Notes under the pieces: generated by a model
The model's database searches: none
What the model was told of the DNA's origin: nothing
Seen by the model: the letters and a program-made list of their open reading frames with translations, nothing else
DNA from: an uncultured Bacteroidota bacterium
GTDB lineage: Bacteria > Bacteroidota > Bacteroidia > Bacteroidales > P3
Assembly (NCBI GenBank): GCA_902790215.1
Contig: CADAQX010000017.1
Span: forward strand, 18,626 to 82,625
Length of the DNA: 64,000 nt
Direction: 5' to 3'
Made by a program: the position numbers and the translations under genes
In this document: piece after piece, positions 52,586 to 61,878 of the stretch
How the letters are laid out: the number at the start of each line of letters is the position of its first letter
Position numbering within the stretch: the first letter of the stretch is position 1

Positions 52586-53686
52586 ATGATAAAAAGGATT
52601 GTTTTATTCTGGATGGTGTCGGTTGCCATGTGCCTGTCGCTTTCGGCACAGGATAAGGCATTGATGGCCAATTACCAGTCCGAACTGCAGCAATTGTTCG
52701 AGGATGTGTACACTGCCCCCACCGACAACCAGCGCTATCTCGCCAGCGAGTCGGCGGTGAAACTGTTCACCGAGGCGCTCTCTGTCGAAAACTCCATCCG
52801 CTGGCAATGGGATTTTGGCAGCAAAGTGTCTGTTCTTACCGCTCCCGACAAGAAGTTCCGCATCATCACATGGCCCGTGGTAAACGATGTGGGAGAGTAT
52901 GAGTGCTTTGGCCTTGTTCAGGCGCTGAATGAGCGCACCAAGGAATACGATGTGTACGAGCTCCATGACCGTTCGGAACTGATTGTCAACCGCCAGGAGG
53001 AAGTCCTCGGCCCCGACCGGTGGCTTGGTGCCGTGTATCAGGAATTGATAACCACTACCTACGAAAACCGCACCTACTACACTCTTTTGGGATGGAACGG
53101 CGTGGATTACCTTACACAACGCAAAATCATCGAGCCCATCTGCTTCAAATCGGGCGGCAGCCAGCCCCAGTTCGGGCAGAACCTCTTCCGCAAAGAGCCC
53201 AACCTCCGCAGGGTGGTGCTCGAATACACTAAAACAGCCATGGTCACCCTCCGCTACGAGGAGCAGTATGTGCGCTTCATCGAGCGCATCCGCGCCAAAA
53301 GACGGACGCGATTCTCTCTCTCGTCGCTCTTCTCCCCGAGGCAGCGCGGAAGGGGGCGCGGCCGTGCCAGCCGGCCTGTATCCACAGCGGCACGCACATC
53401 GTCGGCCGTCCAGGAGCGTGTGCGGTCGGCTCCAAGCCAGAAAATCACCGACAAGAAATTGAGAATGATTATCTTCGACGAGGTGACTCCCCAAATACAG
53501 GGCATGGAAGGCCTCTACCAATACTATATCCCGTCGGGTGTCGAACTGGCCTATGTCTTTGTCAATGGCAAATGGGAATTGCATGACAACGCACAGGGTC
53601 GCGCCACCGACAAGAGATTGAACAAAGATTTTGACAAACCCATCGAGAAGGAGCCGCCCGCCTATCAAATGAAACAAGAAGAATGA
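52586..53686 (+). CDS. Conserved secreted protein of unknown function
   Basis: A 366-residue protein with a signal peptide (cleavage near LSAQ, residue 21). The mature part has a mixed alpha/beta domain with ITWPVVNDVGEYECFG and YYTLLGWNGVDYLTQRKIIEP, then an Arg/Ser-rich stretch of about 50 residues (near 235-290), then a beta-rich end. I recognise the general type as a Bacteroidales-specific envelope protein but can name no function. It is followed by a repeat tract, then dxs. Confidence 0.7.
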   Translation: MIKRIVLFWMVSVAMCLSLSAQDKALMANYQSELQQLFEDVYTAPTDNQRYLASESAVKLFTEALSVENSIRWQWDFGSKVSVLTAPDKKFRIITWPVVNDVGEYECFGLVQALNERTKEYDVYELHDRSELIVNRQEEVLGPDRWLGAVYQELITTTYENRTYYTLLGWNGVDYLTQRKIIEPICFKSGGSQPQFGQNLFRKEPNLRRVVLEYTKTAMVTLRYEEQYVRFIERIRAKRRTRFSLSSLFSPRQRGRGRGRASRPVSTAARTSSAVQERVRSAPSQKITDKKLRMIIFDEVTPQIQGMEGLYQYYIPSGVELAYVFVNGKWELHDNAQGRATDKRLNKDFDKPIEKEPPAYQMKQEE

Positions 53687-53897
53687 ATGCTTGAGTGCTT
53701 GAGCCGAAGGCCGCGAACACCGCTGAAATAAGTTAATAAAGTGAGTCAATGTGTAAATGCTTGAGTGAAAATCACTCAAACAATCAAGCAATCAAACAAT
53801 CAAACAACCAGGCAATCAAACAATCAAGCAATCAAACAATCAAGCAATCAAAAACTCAAGCAATCAAACAATCAAGCAATCAAGCAATCCCTTTGTC
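53687..53897. repeat. CAATCAAACAATCAAGCAATC repeat array before dxs
   Basis: About ten near-identical 8-9 base units (CAATCAAG/CAATCAAA) run into the dxs start codon region, after a left arm of TGCTTGAGTGCTTGAG and AATGCTTGAGTG. This is the longest uninterrupted array of this type in the window. Confidence 0.8.
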
Positions 53898-55859
53898 ATG
53901 ACTACCGAGGACAAAACACTTGACAACCCCATCATCGAGCCACACGCCACCGGCGTGGTGCTCGACAGCATCAACACTATACAAGATCTAAGAAAACTAC
54001 CGGTCTCAGACCTCCGTCAGTTGGCGGCCGACCTTCGTCACTACATTATCGAAACACTCTCGCACCATCCTGGCCACCTGGCCTCCAGCCTCGGCACCGT
54101 AGAGTTGACTCTCGCCCTTCACTACGTTTTCAACACCCCCGACGACAAACTCATCTGGGACGTCGGACACCAGGCCTACTCCCATAAAATCATCACTGGC
54201 CGTCGCGACCTCTTCCCCACCATCCGCACATATGGTGGGCTGAGCGGTTTCCCCCGCATGGACGAGTCCCCCTTCGACGCCTTTGGCACCGGACACAGCT
54301 CCACCTCCATCAGTGCCGCCCTCGGCATGGCTACGGCCTCAACCCTGCAGGGCAACACCCGACGCCAGCACATCGCCGTCATCGGCGACGGCTCCATGAC
54401 GGGCGGCGAAGCCTTCGAAGCCCTCAACAATGCCGGGGTGTCAAAAGCCAACATCCTTGTCGTCCTCAACGACAACGGCATCAGCATCGACAAAGCCGTG
54501 GGCGGACTCAACCGCCACCTCACCCGCATCACTGCCTCGCCCAAATACAACCAACTGAAAGAAAAAGTGTGGCGACACCTTGGTGGCGACCGCAATGACC
54601 CCTCTGCCCGCCATGGCAAATCGCTCAACTTCTTCCAGCGCGCCACCCGGATGGCCAAGACTGCCGCACTCGGTGCCCCCAACCTATTCGAGTCGCTGGG
54701 CTTCCGCTATTTCGGCCCCATCGATGGGCATAACATCGAAGAGCTTGTCGAAGTCCTTGCACAGCTCAAGGCCATCAAAGGACCCAAACTGCTCCATGTG
54801 GTAACAAAAAAAGGCAAAGGCCTTCGCACCGCCGAGAAACATCCTGTCACCTATCATGCACCGGGCCCGTTCAATGCCGAGACAGGTGCACAGATAAAGA
54901 AACCCAACGGCGGCCAGCCGCTGAAATACCAGGATGTCTTCGGCCATACCATTGTCGAACTGGCCAAGCACAACCCCCGCATCGTGGGAATCACTCCCGC
55001 CATGCCCACAGGCTGTTCCCTCAACTACATGATGGAACAGATGCCCTCGCGTGCATTCGATGTCGGCATTGCCGAACAGCATGCCGTCACCTTTGCCGCC
55101 GGTCTTGCTGCCCAGGGCATGCAGCCCTTCTGCAACATCTATTCCTCGTTTATGCAGCGGGCCTACGACCAGATAATCCACGATGTGGCACTGCAGCACC
55201 TGCCCGTCATCCTGTGCCTCGACCGTGCAGGACTTGTGGGCGACGACGGCCCCACGCACCACGGAGCCTTCGACCTCGCCTATCTCCGTCCCATCCCCAA
55301 CCTCACCGTCTGCGCACCCATGGACGAGCACGAACTCCGCAATATGATGTACACCGCCCAGCTGCCCGGACAGGGGGCTGTGGCCATCCGCTACCCGCGC
55401 GGCCTCAGCATCCATCCCGACTGGCGCAACGACATGGAGGCTCTCCCTGTCGGCAAGGGACGATGCCTGTGCGAAGGCACCGACGTGGCAGTCATTTCTA
55501 TTGGTCATGTGGGCAACGTCGCCTTTGATGCAGCCCGTCGGCTGCAGGCCGAAGGCATCAGTGCTGCCATGTACGACATGCGCTATCTCAAGCCGTTGGA
55601 CACCGCTCTCCTCGACAGTATCCTTTCCCAAGGCTTTCGCCGCATAGTCACCGTAGAGGACGGTGTGAAGAAAGGCGGTCTGGGCAGCGCCGTACTCGAA
55701 TACTTTGCCTCGGTCAAATCGGCCAATCCCGCCGCTGTCGTACCGCCCGTCACCGTGCTGGGCATTCCCGACCAGTTCATAACCCATGGCCCTGTACCCC
55801 AACTGCACAAAGACTGCGGCATCGATCTCGACTCAATCCTTGCAGCTGCCCGCAGGTGA
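53898..55859 (+). CDS. dxs: 1-deoxy-D-xylulose-5-phosphate synthase
   Basis: A 653-residue thiamine-diphosphate enzyme that condenses pyruvate and glyceraldehyde 3-phosphate in the first step of the MEP isoprenoid pathway. The TPP motif is GDGSMTGGEAFEALNNAG with the metal-binding Asn further on (NDNGISIDKAVGG). It has HVVTKKGKGLRTAEK and the transketolase-like AEQHAVTFAAGLAAQG and CLDRAGLVGDDGPTHHGAFD motifs. The first 35 or so residues precede the family core. Length is normal. It may be transcribed with the secreted protein upstream, though a repeat array separates them. Confidence 0.95.
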   Translation: MTTEDKTLDNPIIEPHATGVVLDSINTIQDLRKLPVSDLRQLAADLRHYIIETLSHHPGHLASSLGTVELTLALHYVFNTPDDKLIWDVGHQAYSHKIITGRRDLFPTIRTYGGLSGFPRMDESPFDAFGTGHSSTSISAALGMATASTLQGNTRRQHIAVIGDGSMTGGEAFEALNNAGVSKANILVVLNDNGISIDKAVGGLNRHLTRITASPKYNQLKEKVWRHLGGDRNDPSARHGKSLNFFQRATRMAKTAALGAPNLFESLGFRYFGPIDGHNIEELVEVLAQLKAIKGPKLLHVVTKKGKGLRTAEKHPVTYHAPGPFNAETGAQIKKPNGGQPLKYQDVFGHTIVELAKHNPRIVGITPAMPTGCSLNYMMEQMPSRAFDVGIAEQHAVTFAAGLAAQGMQPFCNIYSSFMQRAYDQIIHDVALQHLPVILCLDRAGLVGDDGPTHHGAFDLAYLRPIPNLTVCAPMDEHELRNMMYTAQLPGQGAVAIRYPRGLSIHPDWRNDMEALPVGKGRCLCEGTDVAVISIGHVGNVAFDAARRLQAEGISAAMYDMRYLKPLDTALLDSILSQGFRRIVTVEDGVKKGGLGSAVLEYFASVKSANPAAVVPPVTVLGIPDQFITHGPVPQLHKDCGIDLDSILAAARR

Positions 55860-55906
55860 TTTCGGTGTAAATTAGGTTTGACAACCACAATCGGTCGTTG
55901 ATATAA

Positions 55907-56198
55907 CCATCAAGCGTCGTCATTTATTCGCTCGTTATTCGATCGTTTTCCCATCTTTTTCCGTTTCAGAAAGGGAAAACGATGGGAGACATATCGAAAA
56001 ACGATATGACAAAGAACGGCGCAACACTGGGCCCGGAAGGCGCAAAGAGGAACGTTGGGGACAAATATGCGACACTTTCGGAACATTGACGTAAGGAGGC
56101 GAAAGCTGGCGCAAACCATCGCAGGATAAAACGTAACTTCCGCGCGAAGCGGCAAACGCCTCACTGAAAATAACGTTGCTCCCATTTGGTCGCGACGT
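55907..56198 (-). repeat. Dispersed ~290-bp element, copy 3
   Basis: Same orientation and block order as the copy at 20125: CCATCAAGCGTCGTCAT, hairpin core CGTTTTCCC ... GGGAAAACGATGGGA, AGGAACGTTGGGGACAA, ACATTGACG, CGCGCGAAGCGGCAA, and a GGTCGCGACGTT end. The gap between dxs and mce holds it plus unrelated sequence 56199-56300. Confidence 0.85.
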
Positions 56199-56304
56199 TA
56201 CCGGGATAAACCGGCCTGGAAAAACAGCTAATAATAGTCGGTGCAATGACCGGTTTGGGTACCCGGTCGAGAATGTTAATTAACATTGAGGTGGGAAAGT
56301 TTTA

Positions 56305-56335
56305 TTTGCCAAATCAAATATTATTTGTATTTTTG
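56305..56335 (+). promoter_or_regulatory. TAnnTTTG promoter for the methylmalonyl-CoA decarboxylase operon
   Basis: TTTG at 56305-56308 and TATTTTTG at 56328-56335 with a 19-base spacer, close to the Bacteroides consensus. The mce start is about 97 bases downstream, and no further promoter is obvious in the operon. Confidence 0.75.
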
Positions 56336-56432
56336 CACTTTCGGCTAAAGAATGTTTAGCGCCGAAAGGTTTTGTTATAGAGTAATAAAAGACTAAAAAT
56401 AACATAAAATATAAATTAAAAATATAAAGAAA

Positions 56433-56840
56433 ATGACCCCTTCGCACATTGAACACATTGGCATTGCCGTGACCAACCTCGATGAAGCCATCCGCTACTG
56501 GGAGGATGTCATGGGACTGAAATGCTATGCAATCGAAGAAGTGACCGACCAGAAGGTGAAGACCGCCTTCTTCAAAGTCGGTGAAGTGAAAATTGAGCTC
56601 CTTGAGCCCACCTGCCCCGAAAGCACCATCGCCGCTTTCATAGAAAAGAACGGTGGCAAGGGCGGCATGCATCATATCGCCTTCTGCATGGAGGACACTG
56701 ACAAGGCATTGAACGATGCCAAAGAGAAAGGCGTCCGCCTCATCGACCAGCAGAGCCGCATGGGCGCTGAAGGTCTGCACATCGGTTTCCTGCACCCCAA
56801 GAGCACCCTGGGTGTGCTGACCGAGTTCTGCTGCAAATAA
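56433..56840 (+). CDS. mce: Methylmalonyl-CoA epimerase
   Basis: A 135-residue vicinal oxygen chelate enzyme that interconverts (R)- and (S)-methylmalonyl-CoA. It has IEHIGIAVTNLDEAIRYWEDVMG, metal ligands in the H-x-x-x-A and HHIAF/E motifs, and the closing LHIGFLHPKSTLGVLTEF. Length is normal. It opens the methylmalonyl-CoA decarboxylase operon and supplies the right isomer, in the succinate-to-propionate pathway. Confidence 0.95.
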   Translation: MTPSHIEHIGIAVTNLDEAIRYWEDVMGLKCYAIEEVTDQKVKTAFFKVGEVKIELLEPTCPESTIAAFIEKNGGKGGMHHIAFCMEDTDKALNDAKEKGVRLIDQQSRMGAEGLHIGFLHPKSTLGVLTEFCCK

Positions 56841-56918
56841 GAGTTTCCAGGGATGCGCTGCCGGTCGCTAAGGCCGTCGGCAAACCCTATGTTCAATAAC
56901 CTACAAAAAATTCAAATA

Positions 56919-58478
56919 ATGGCATTTGAAGAAAAGATAAAAGAACTCCTTGACAAGAGGAGCGAGGCCAAAATGGGTGGTGGCCAGAAACGTATCGACA
57001 AACAGCACGAGCAGGGCAAACTGACCGCCCGCGAGCGTATCGCCCTGTTGCTGGATGAGGGTTCGTTTGAAGAGTTCGACATGTTTGTCGCTCACCGCTG
57101 TGTAAATTTCGACATGCAGAAGCAGTCCTTCCTCGGCGACGGCGTGGTGACCGGCTACGGCACCATCGACGGCCGTCCGGTGTATGTCTTCGCACAGGAC
57201 TTTACCGTGTTTGCCGGTAGCTTGAGCGAGACAATGTCGCTGAAAATCTGCAAGATTATGGACCAGGCCATGAAAACGGGTGCACCCGTCATCGGCCTCA
57301 ACGATTCGGGCGGAGCCCGTATCCAGGAAGGCAGCAACTCGCTGGCCGGTTACGCCGAGATTTTCGAGCGCAACATTCTTGCCAGCGGTGTGGTGCCACA
57401 AATCAGTGCAATCTTCGGCCCCTGTGCCGGTGGCGCTGTCTACAGCCCTGCACTGACCGACTTTATCCTCATGACCAAGGAGAACAGCTATATGTTCCTC
57501 ACCGGCCCGAAGGTGGTGAAAACCGTTACCGGCGAGGATGTGACCGTTGATAAGCTGGGCGGTGCCATGGTGCACGCCACCAAGAGCGGTGTGGCTCACT
57601 TCGTCGGCGAGACCGAGGAGGAGACCATCAAGCTTATCCGCGACCTGATGAGCTACATCCCCTCCAACAACTTCGAGGAGGCTCCCTATGTGCCTACCGA
57701 AGATCCAATCGACCGCTTGGAGGACAGCCTCAACAGCATCATCCCCGAGAACCCCAACGAGCCCTACGATATGAAGGGTGTTATCGAGGCTATCGTCGAC
57801 GATGGAAAGTTCCTTCAGGTGCATGAGAAATTCGCTCCCAACCTGCTGGTGGGCTTTGCCCGCTTCGGTGGCGTGAGCGTGGGTATTGTTGCCAACCAGC
57901 CTAAGGCCATGGCCGGTGTGCTGGACAGCAACGCCTCGCGTAAGGGCGGCCGTTTTGTCCGCTTCTGCGATGCTTTCAATATTCCTATCGTCACACTGGT
58001 CGATGTGCCCGGCTTCCTGCCTGGTACCGGTCAGGAGTATAACGGCGTGATTGTCCACGGTGCCAAGATGCTGTTCGCCTATGGCGAGGCTACGGTGCCT
58101 AAGGTGACCGTTACCCTGCGCAAGAGCTACGGCGGTGCCCACATCGTGATGAGCTGCAAGCAGCTGCGTGGCGACTTCAACTATGCTTGGCCCACCGCAC
58201 AGATTGCCGTGATGGGTGCCAGCGGCGCCACCGAGGTGCTGTATGGCCGCCAGATCAAGGAGATTGAAGACCCCGAAGAGCGCGCCAAGTTCATCGCCCA
58301 GAAGGAGATTGACTATAACGACCAGTTTGCCAACCCCTATTGCGCTGCCCGTTTCGGCTACATCGACGACATCATTGAGCCCCGCAACACCCGCTTCCGC
58401 ATCACCCGTGCCCTGCAGGTGTTGGCCACCAAGAAGGAGTCGCTGCCTTTGAAGAAACACAACAACATCCCCTTGTAA
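56919..58478 (+). CDS. mmdA: Methylmalonyl-CoA decarboxylase alpha subunit (carboxyltransferase)
   Basis: A 519-residue carboxyltransferase that moves the carboxyl group of methylmalonyl-CoA to biotin. It has the N-terminal [17 protein letters not shown], the acyl-CoA loops [24 protein letters not shown] and [17 protein letters not shown], and the C-terminal [18 protein letters not shown] and [10 protein letters not shown] motifs. I use ATG 56919 (MAFEEKIK), since the in-frame codons from 56853 are not conserved. Length is normal for the PccB/MmdA family. A propionyl-CoA carboxylase beta is the alternative, but the beta subunit downstream settles on a decarboxylase. Confidence 0.92.
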   Translation: MAFEEKIKELLDKRSEAKMGGGQKRIDKQHEQGKLTARERIALLLDEGSFEEFDMFVAHRCVNFDMQKQSFLGDGVVTGYGTIDGRPVYVFAQDFTVFAGSLSETMSLKICKIMDQAMKTGAPVIGLNDSGGARIQEGSNSLAGYAEIFERNILASGVVPQISAIFGPCAGGAVYSPALTDFILMTKENSYMFLTGPKVVKTVTGEDVTVDKLGGAMVHATKSGVAHFVGETEEETIKLIRDLMSYIPSNNFEEAPYVPTEDPIDRLEDSLNSIIPENPNEPYDMKGVIEAIVDDGKFLQVHEKFAPNLLVGFARFGGVSVGIVANQPKAMAGVLDSNASRKGGRFVRFCDAFNIPIVTLVDVPGFLPGTGQEYNGVIVHGAKMLFAYGEATVPKVTVTLRKSYGGAHIVMSCKQLRGDFNYAWPTAQIAVMGASGATEVLYGRQIKEIEDPEERAKFIAQKEIDYNDQFANPYCAARFGYIDDIIEPRNTRFRITRALQVLATKKESLPLKKHNNIPL

Positions 58479-58558
58479 CAGTAATGCAACAAATTATTGT
58501 TTCATATTAATTAATTATTAACCAGGGGTTCTTCACCCCACAAAAACAACACAACAAA

Positions 58559-58903
58559 ATGAAGAAAGTTTTCTTAACTGCTTTAGTGGCTGCCGCTTTC
58601 GCTTTCGGTATGTCTGCTTGCAACAACAACAACAACACCGCTGAGGAGACCGTGGACAGCACCGCCCAGACCGAGATGTGCGAGCACGAGTGCCACCATC
58701 ACCATGAGTGCACCTGCGCCGACACCGCCTGCGCTGCCAACCACTGCGCCAACTGCACCGATACCAATTGCTGCAAGCCTTGCGACCACAAGTGCTGCAA
58801 GCACGAGGGTCAGGACAGCTGCTGCGCCGCCAAGAAAGAGTGCTGCAAAAACCAGCAGGGCTGCGAAGGCAAGAAAGAGTGCTGCGACAAAGCCAAGAAA
58901 TAA
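58559..58903 (+). CDS. Cys-rich lipoprotein in the decarboxylase operon
   Basis: A 114-residue protein with a lipoprotein-type signal (lipobox MSAC, Cys21), then a short Asn run and an acidic spacer. From residue about 40 on it has about 19 cysteines, many in CC or CxxC pairs, with several His (CEHECHHHHECTC and CCKHEG). It looks like a metal-binding or redox protein at the cell surface or in the periplasm; no family is recognised. It lies between mmdA and the OadG-like gene on the same strand, 80 bases after mmdA, and is followed by a strong hairpin. Cys-rich lipoproteins are not a known part of this complex. Confidence 0.75.
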   Translation: MKKVFLTALVAAAFAFGMSACNNNNNTAEETVDSTAQTEMCEHECHHHHECTCADTACAANHCANCTDTNCCKPCDHKCCKHEGQDSCCAAKKECCKNQQGCEGKKECCDKAKK

Positions 58904-58921
58904 GCAGTAAGATGGAGTAAC

Positions 58922-58953
58922 GCCATGGGTTGCGGATTTTTCCGCCCCATGGC
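58922..58953 (+). other. Strong hairpin within the decarboxylase operon
   Basis: GCCATGGG, TT, GCGGA, a TTTT loop, TCCGC and CCCATGGC: 13 paired bases in two steps with almost no mismatch. No T-run follows at once, so it may be an mRNA-stabilising or processing element, or a leaky terminator, rather than a full one. Confidence 0.6.
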
Positions 58954-59002
58954 AGATACTCTTTCAGGAAAACCGAATCTTTTTTGATTGTATTTTAAAG
59001 AA

Positions 59003-60046
59003 ATGAACAAGATAATTAAATCTATAGTCACAGTATTCGTTGGCTTGCTGCTCATGGCCGGCACTGTTGTGGCACAGCCTGGCCAGGGCGGGCATCGGCA
59101 CGGGGGACCGACTCCCGACATCATGATGCCCGGCGCCATGGAGCCCGGCATGCCTCCGCATGCAGATATGGGACCCATCAACATGGTGGCCAACCAAGCA
59201 TGCTATGTCCCCGACATGAAAGCCTTCGTGGTCATCGACAGCATCGACTGTGCGGTGGACCTCCTTGTGCGTGAGGGCGACACCTTGCGCCGTGTGGGCC
59301 GTTTCACCACCGATGTGCATATCGGACGCCACGACCTCAAAAACATCCTGCGCCCCAAGTCGGTAACCGTTTTCGGCGACAAGATTCTTGTGCTCGCCAG
59401 CTCGGCCAAAGACTCCTCTTTCCTTGCTGTTGTCAGCATGGAACCAGTGAAATGCACCGAAGAACAAGGCTTCGACACCCTCAAGGCCGTGGCCTGCCAG
59501 GGCTTCAGCACCTCATCGTATGCTTTCCAAATCAACTGCGCCGACGATGAAATCATCGTGGCAGGCAAAAACCCTGTGGGCTATGACTTGAACTTCATCA
59601 GCATCGCCAACGGGTTGGAGAATATCTCACAGTCCACCACTTTCCACTACCATGTGCCCAAGCAGTCCGAGCGCATCCAGGCCTCCGACCCCCATGGTTT
59701 TGGTCTTGCTGTAGTGGCCATCTCGGTGGTGTTCTTCGCCCTGATATGCGTCATGTCCATCATGTTCGGCTACGGCGGCCTTATCCAGCGCATCCAGAAC
59801 CGCAATAAAAAGGATGCCAAGGGAACCCCGGCTGCCGCTGTTGCCAAGTCCTCCGGTTCCGACGGTGAAGTGTATGCTGCCATTGCCGCCGCCATCTACG
59901 CCTATAGTCAGGACCTCCACGATGTGGAAGACACCGTTATCACCATCCAGAAGGTGGAGCGCGCATGGACACCGTGGAACGCCAAGTTCTACAACATGAA
60001 CAAATACTTCTCCGAGCGCCCCAACATGCCTCACAAAAGCAGATAA
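59003..60046 (+). CDS. OadG-like subunit with a large periplasmic domain
   Basis: A 347-residue protein starting at MNKIIK. It has a signal peptide (cleavage near VVAQ), a His/Met/Pro-rich stretch (GHRHGGPTPDIMMPGAMEPGMPPHADMG, about 30-55) and a periplasmic beta-rich domain (about 60-210). One transmembrane helix follows (near 230-250, VVAISVVFFALICVMSI), then a short cytoplasmic tail ending GEVYAAIAAAIYAYSQDL and a variable end. The helix plus the cytoplasmic EVYAAIAAAI motif match the OadG/MmdD (gamma/delta) family, which anchors the complex. The typical gamma subunit is only about 80-100 residues, so the periplasmic part is an extra domain. It follows mmdA and the lipoprotein on the same strand. 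Confidence 0.8.
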   Translation: MNKIIKSIVTVFVGLLLMAGTVVAQPGQGGHRHGGPTPDIMMPGAMEPGMPPHADMGPINMVANQACYVPDMKAFVVIDSIDCAVDLLVREGDTLRRVGRFTTDVHIGRHDLKNILRPKSVTVFGDKILVLASSAKDSSFLAVVSMEPVKCTEEQGFDTLKAVACQGFSTSSYAFQINCADDEIIVAGKNPVGYDLNFISIANGLENISQSTTFHYHVPKQSERIQASDPHGFGLAVVAISVVFFALICVMSIMFGYGGLIQRIQNRNKKDAKGTPAAAVAKSSGSDGEVYAAIAAAIYAYSQDLHDVEDTVITIQKVERAWTPWNAKFYNMNKYFSERPNMPHKSR

Positions 60047-60082
60047 GATTTACAGAAACAGAACCTATCATAGAGAAATACA

Positions 60083-60535
60083 ATGAAAAATTACAAACTC
60101 AAAATAAACGGCACAGAATACAGCGTTGACATCAACGATGTGGAAGGCCAGGAAATAAAACTCGAAGTCAACGGCACCCCCTACACTGTGACCGTCGATC
60201 AGGAATTGCACGAACACAAAACCCGCACCACCGTCATCAACGACCGCATGCCTCCCCGCGTGTCGGCTGCCAACGGCGATGTGCAGCGCGCCTCTGCTCC
60301 CCGTCCGGGTGCAGCAGCCGGCGGCACCAAGGTCACTACGCCCCTGCCCGGCACCATTCTCGACGTGTTTGTCAATGTGGGCGACCAGGTCAAGAGCGGC
60401 CAGACCGTCGTGCTGCTTGAGGCCATGAAGATGGAGAACAACATCGAGGCCGACACCGAAGGCACCGTCACCTCCATCAATGTCCGCAAGGGCGACAGCG
60501 TTCTCGAAGGCGACACCCTTATCGTCATCAGCTAA
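60083..60535 (+). CDS. Biotin carboxyl carrier protein of the decarboxylase
   Basis: A 150-residue protein with an N-terminal region and a C-terminal biotinyl-lipoyl domain (about 75-150). The biotin attachment motif EAMKMENN has Lys116. The middle is Ala/Pro-rich. It carries carboxyl groups from the alpha subunit to the membrane beta subunit. Length and position, between the OadG-like gene and the beta subunit, match the mmdC role. The N-terminal half may dock on the alpha or gamma subunit. Confidence 0.92.
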   Translation: MKNYKLKINGTEYSVDINDVEGQEIKLEVNGTPYTVTVDQELHEHKTRTTVINDRMPPRVSAANGDVQRASAPRPGAAAGGTKVTTPLPGTILDVFVNVGDQVKSGQTVVLLEAMKMENNIEADTEGTVTSINVRKGDSVLEGDTLIVIS

Positions 60536-60540
60536 AAAGA

Positions 60541-60621
60541 AGTAAGAACTGAGAATTAAGAATTAAAACCTTCCAGTTTTGATTGTTAGTTTTTAATTTT
60601 CAATTATTAATTTTAAACAAC
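60541..60621. repeat. Degenerate AATTAAGAATT-type tract before the beta subunit
   Basis: AACTGAGAATTAAGAATTAAAA on the left and TTTTTAATTTTCAATTATTAATTTTAA on the right form imperfect complementary arms. It ends at the beta subunit's start codon. Confidence 0.55.
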
Positions 60622-61794
60622 ATGTTCAGTTTATTAGCATCAGGTGGTTTCATGGACTTTCTGTCGACCCAGATGGTACAGTTCCTCATGTACACGGGTT
60701 TCGCCAACGTCACATGGGGCCACATCATCATGATACTCTTTGGCCTGACATTCATCTTCCTGGGTGTCAAGTTCGAGTTCGAGCCCCTGCTTCTTGTCCC
60801 CATCGGATTCGGCATGCTCGTGGGCAACATACCCTTCTATCCAGGGCTGAAGATAGGCGTATATGAGACCGGCTCGGTATTGAACATCCTGTACCACGGT
60901 GTCCAAAACGGCTGGTACCCGCCACTCATCTTCCTCGGCATCGGAGCCATGACGGATTTCTCCGCCCTGCTCTCCAATCCCAAGCTTTTCCTCATTGGCG
61001 CCGCCGCGCAGACGGGCATCTTTGCCGCCTATGCCGGTGCTCTGGCTTTGGGATTCGCCCCCAACGAGGCAGGTGCTATTGGCATCATCGGCGGTGCCGA
61101 CGGTCCCACGGCCATCTTCCTCTCGTCGCAGTTAGCCCCTGACCTGATGGGCGCCATTGCCGTCTCGGCCTATTCCTACATGGCACTTGTGCCCGTCATC
61201 CAGCCGCCCATTATGCGACTCATGACCACGCCCAAGGAGCGCACCATCCGCATGAAACCTCCGCGCCAGGTCTCCAAGCTCGAGAAGATTTCCTTCCCCA
61301 TCGTTGGCTTCCTCTTCTGCGCCTTCATCGTGCCGAGTGGTCTGCCCCTGCTGGGTATGCTCTTCTTTGGCAACCTGTTGAAGGAGTGCGGTGTCACCAA
61401 GCGTCTGAGCGAGGTGGCCAGCAATGCCATCGTTAACATCTGCACCCTGCTCATAGGTATCACCGTCGGTGCCTCCACCCAGGCCACCTCGTTCCTTACC
61501 GGCCGCTCGGTGCTCATCTTCTGTCTGGGTGCCTTCTCTTTCATCGTGGCCACCTTCTTCGGTGTCCTGTTTGTGAAGATTTTCAACCTCTTCCTCAAAG
61601 AAGGCAACAAGATTAACCCCCTCATCGGCAACTCCGGCGTCAGCGCTGTGCCCGACGCCGCCCGTGTGTCGAACAACGTAGGCCTCGAGTACGACAAGAC
61701 CAACTACCTCCTCCAGCACGCCATGGGTCCCAATGTGGCCGGTGTGGTGGGCTCGGCTGTTGCCGCCGGTATCCTGTTGGCCTTCCTGCACTAA
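60622..61794 (+). CDS. Sodium-translocating decarboxylase beta subunit
   Basis: A 390-residue inner-membrane protein of the OadB/MmdB/GcdB family that couples decarboxylation of carboxybiotin to sodium export. It has about nine to eleven hydrophobic segments. The conserved Asp stretches are AMTDFSALLSNPK, GIIGGADGPTAIFLSS, and NSGVSAVPDAARVSNNVG near the C-terminus, the last two being sodium/biotin-site regions. I use ATG 60622; the extension to 60583 would run through repeat DNA. It is the last gene of the operon, ended by the terminator at 61824. mmdB and oadB are both used for this family, so no symbol is given. Confidence 0.92.
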   Translation: MFSLLASGGFMDFLSTQMVQFLMYTGFANVTWGHIIMILFGLTFIFLGVKFEFEPLLLVPIGFGMLVGNIPFYPGLKIGVYETGSVLNILYHGVQNGWYPPLIFLGIGAMTDFSALLSNPKLFLIGAAAQTGIFAAYAGALALGFAPNEAGAIGIIGGADGPTAIFLSSQLAPDLMGAIAVSAYSYMALVPVIQPPIMRLMTTPKERTIRMKPPRQVSKLEKISFPIVGFLFCAFIVPSGLPLLGMLFFGNLLKECGVTKRLSEVASNAIVNICTLLIGITVGASTQATSFLTGRSVLIFCLGAFSFIVATFFGVLFVKIFNLFLKEGNKINPLIGNSGVSAVPDAARVSNNVGLEYDKTNYLLQHAMGPNVAGVVGSAVAAGILLAFLH

Positions 61795-61823
61795 AACAGA
61801 ATTGTTTTTTTCATGACTCCAGT

Positions 61824-61855
61824 GGGGTGTCCTGCAATCGTGGGACACCCCTTTT
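61824..61855 (+). terminator. Terminator of the decarboxylase operon
   Basis: GGGGTGTCC pairs with GGACACCCC (with TGCAATCGTG loop bases) followed by TTTT. Confidence 0.9.
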
Positions 61856-61878
61856 AATTTAGATGCGATTCCGTGTTG

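Noticed and set aside
56901-58460. A 519-codon open frame antisense to mmdA
   Set aside because: It mirrors the mmdA coding frame and lacks family motifs. The sense frame has all carboxyltransferase motifs.
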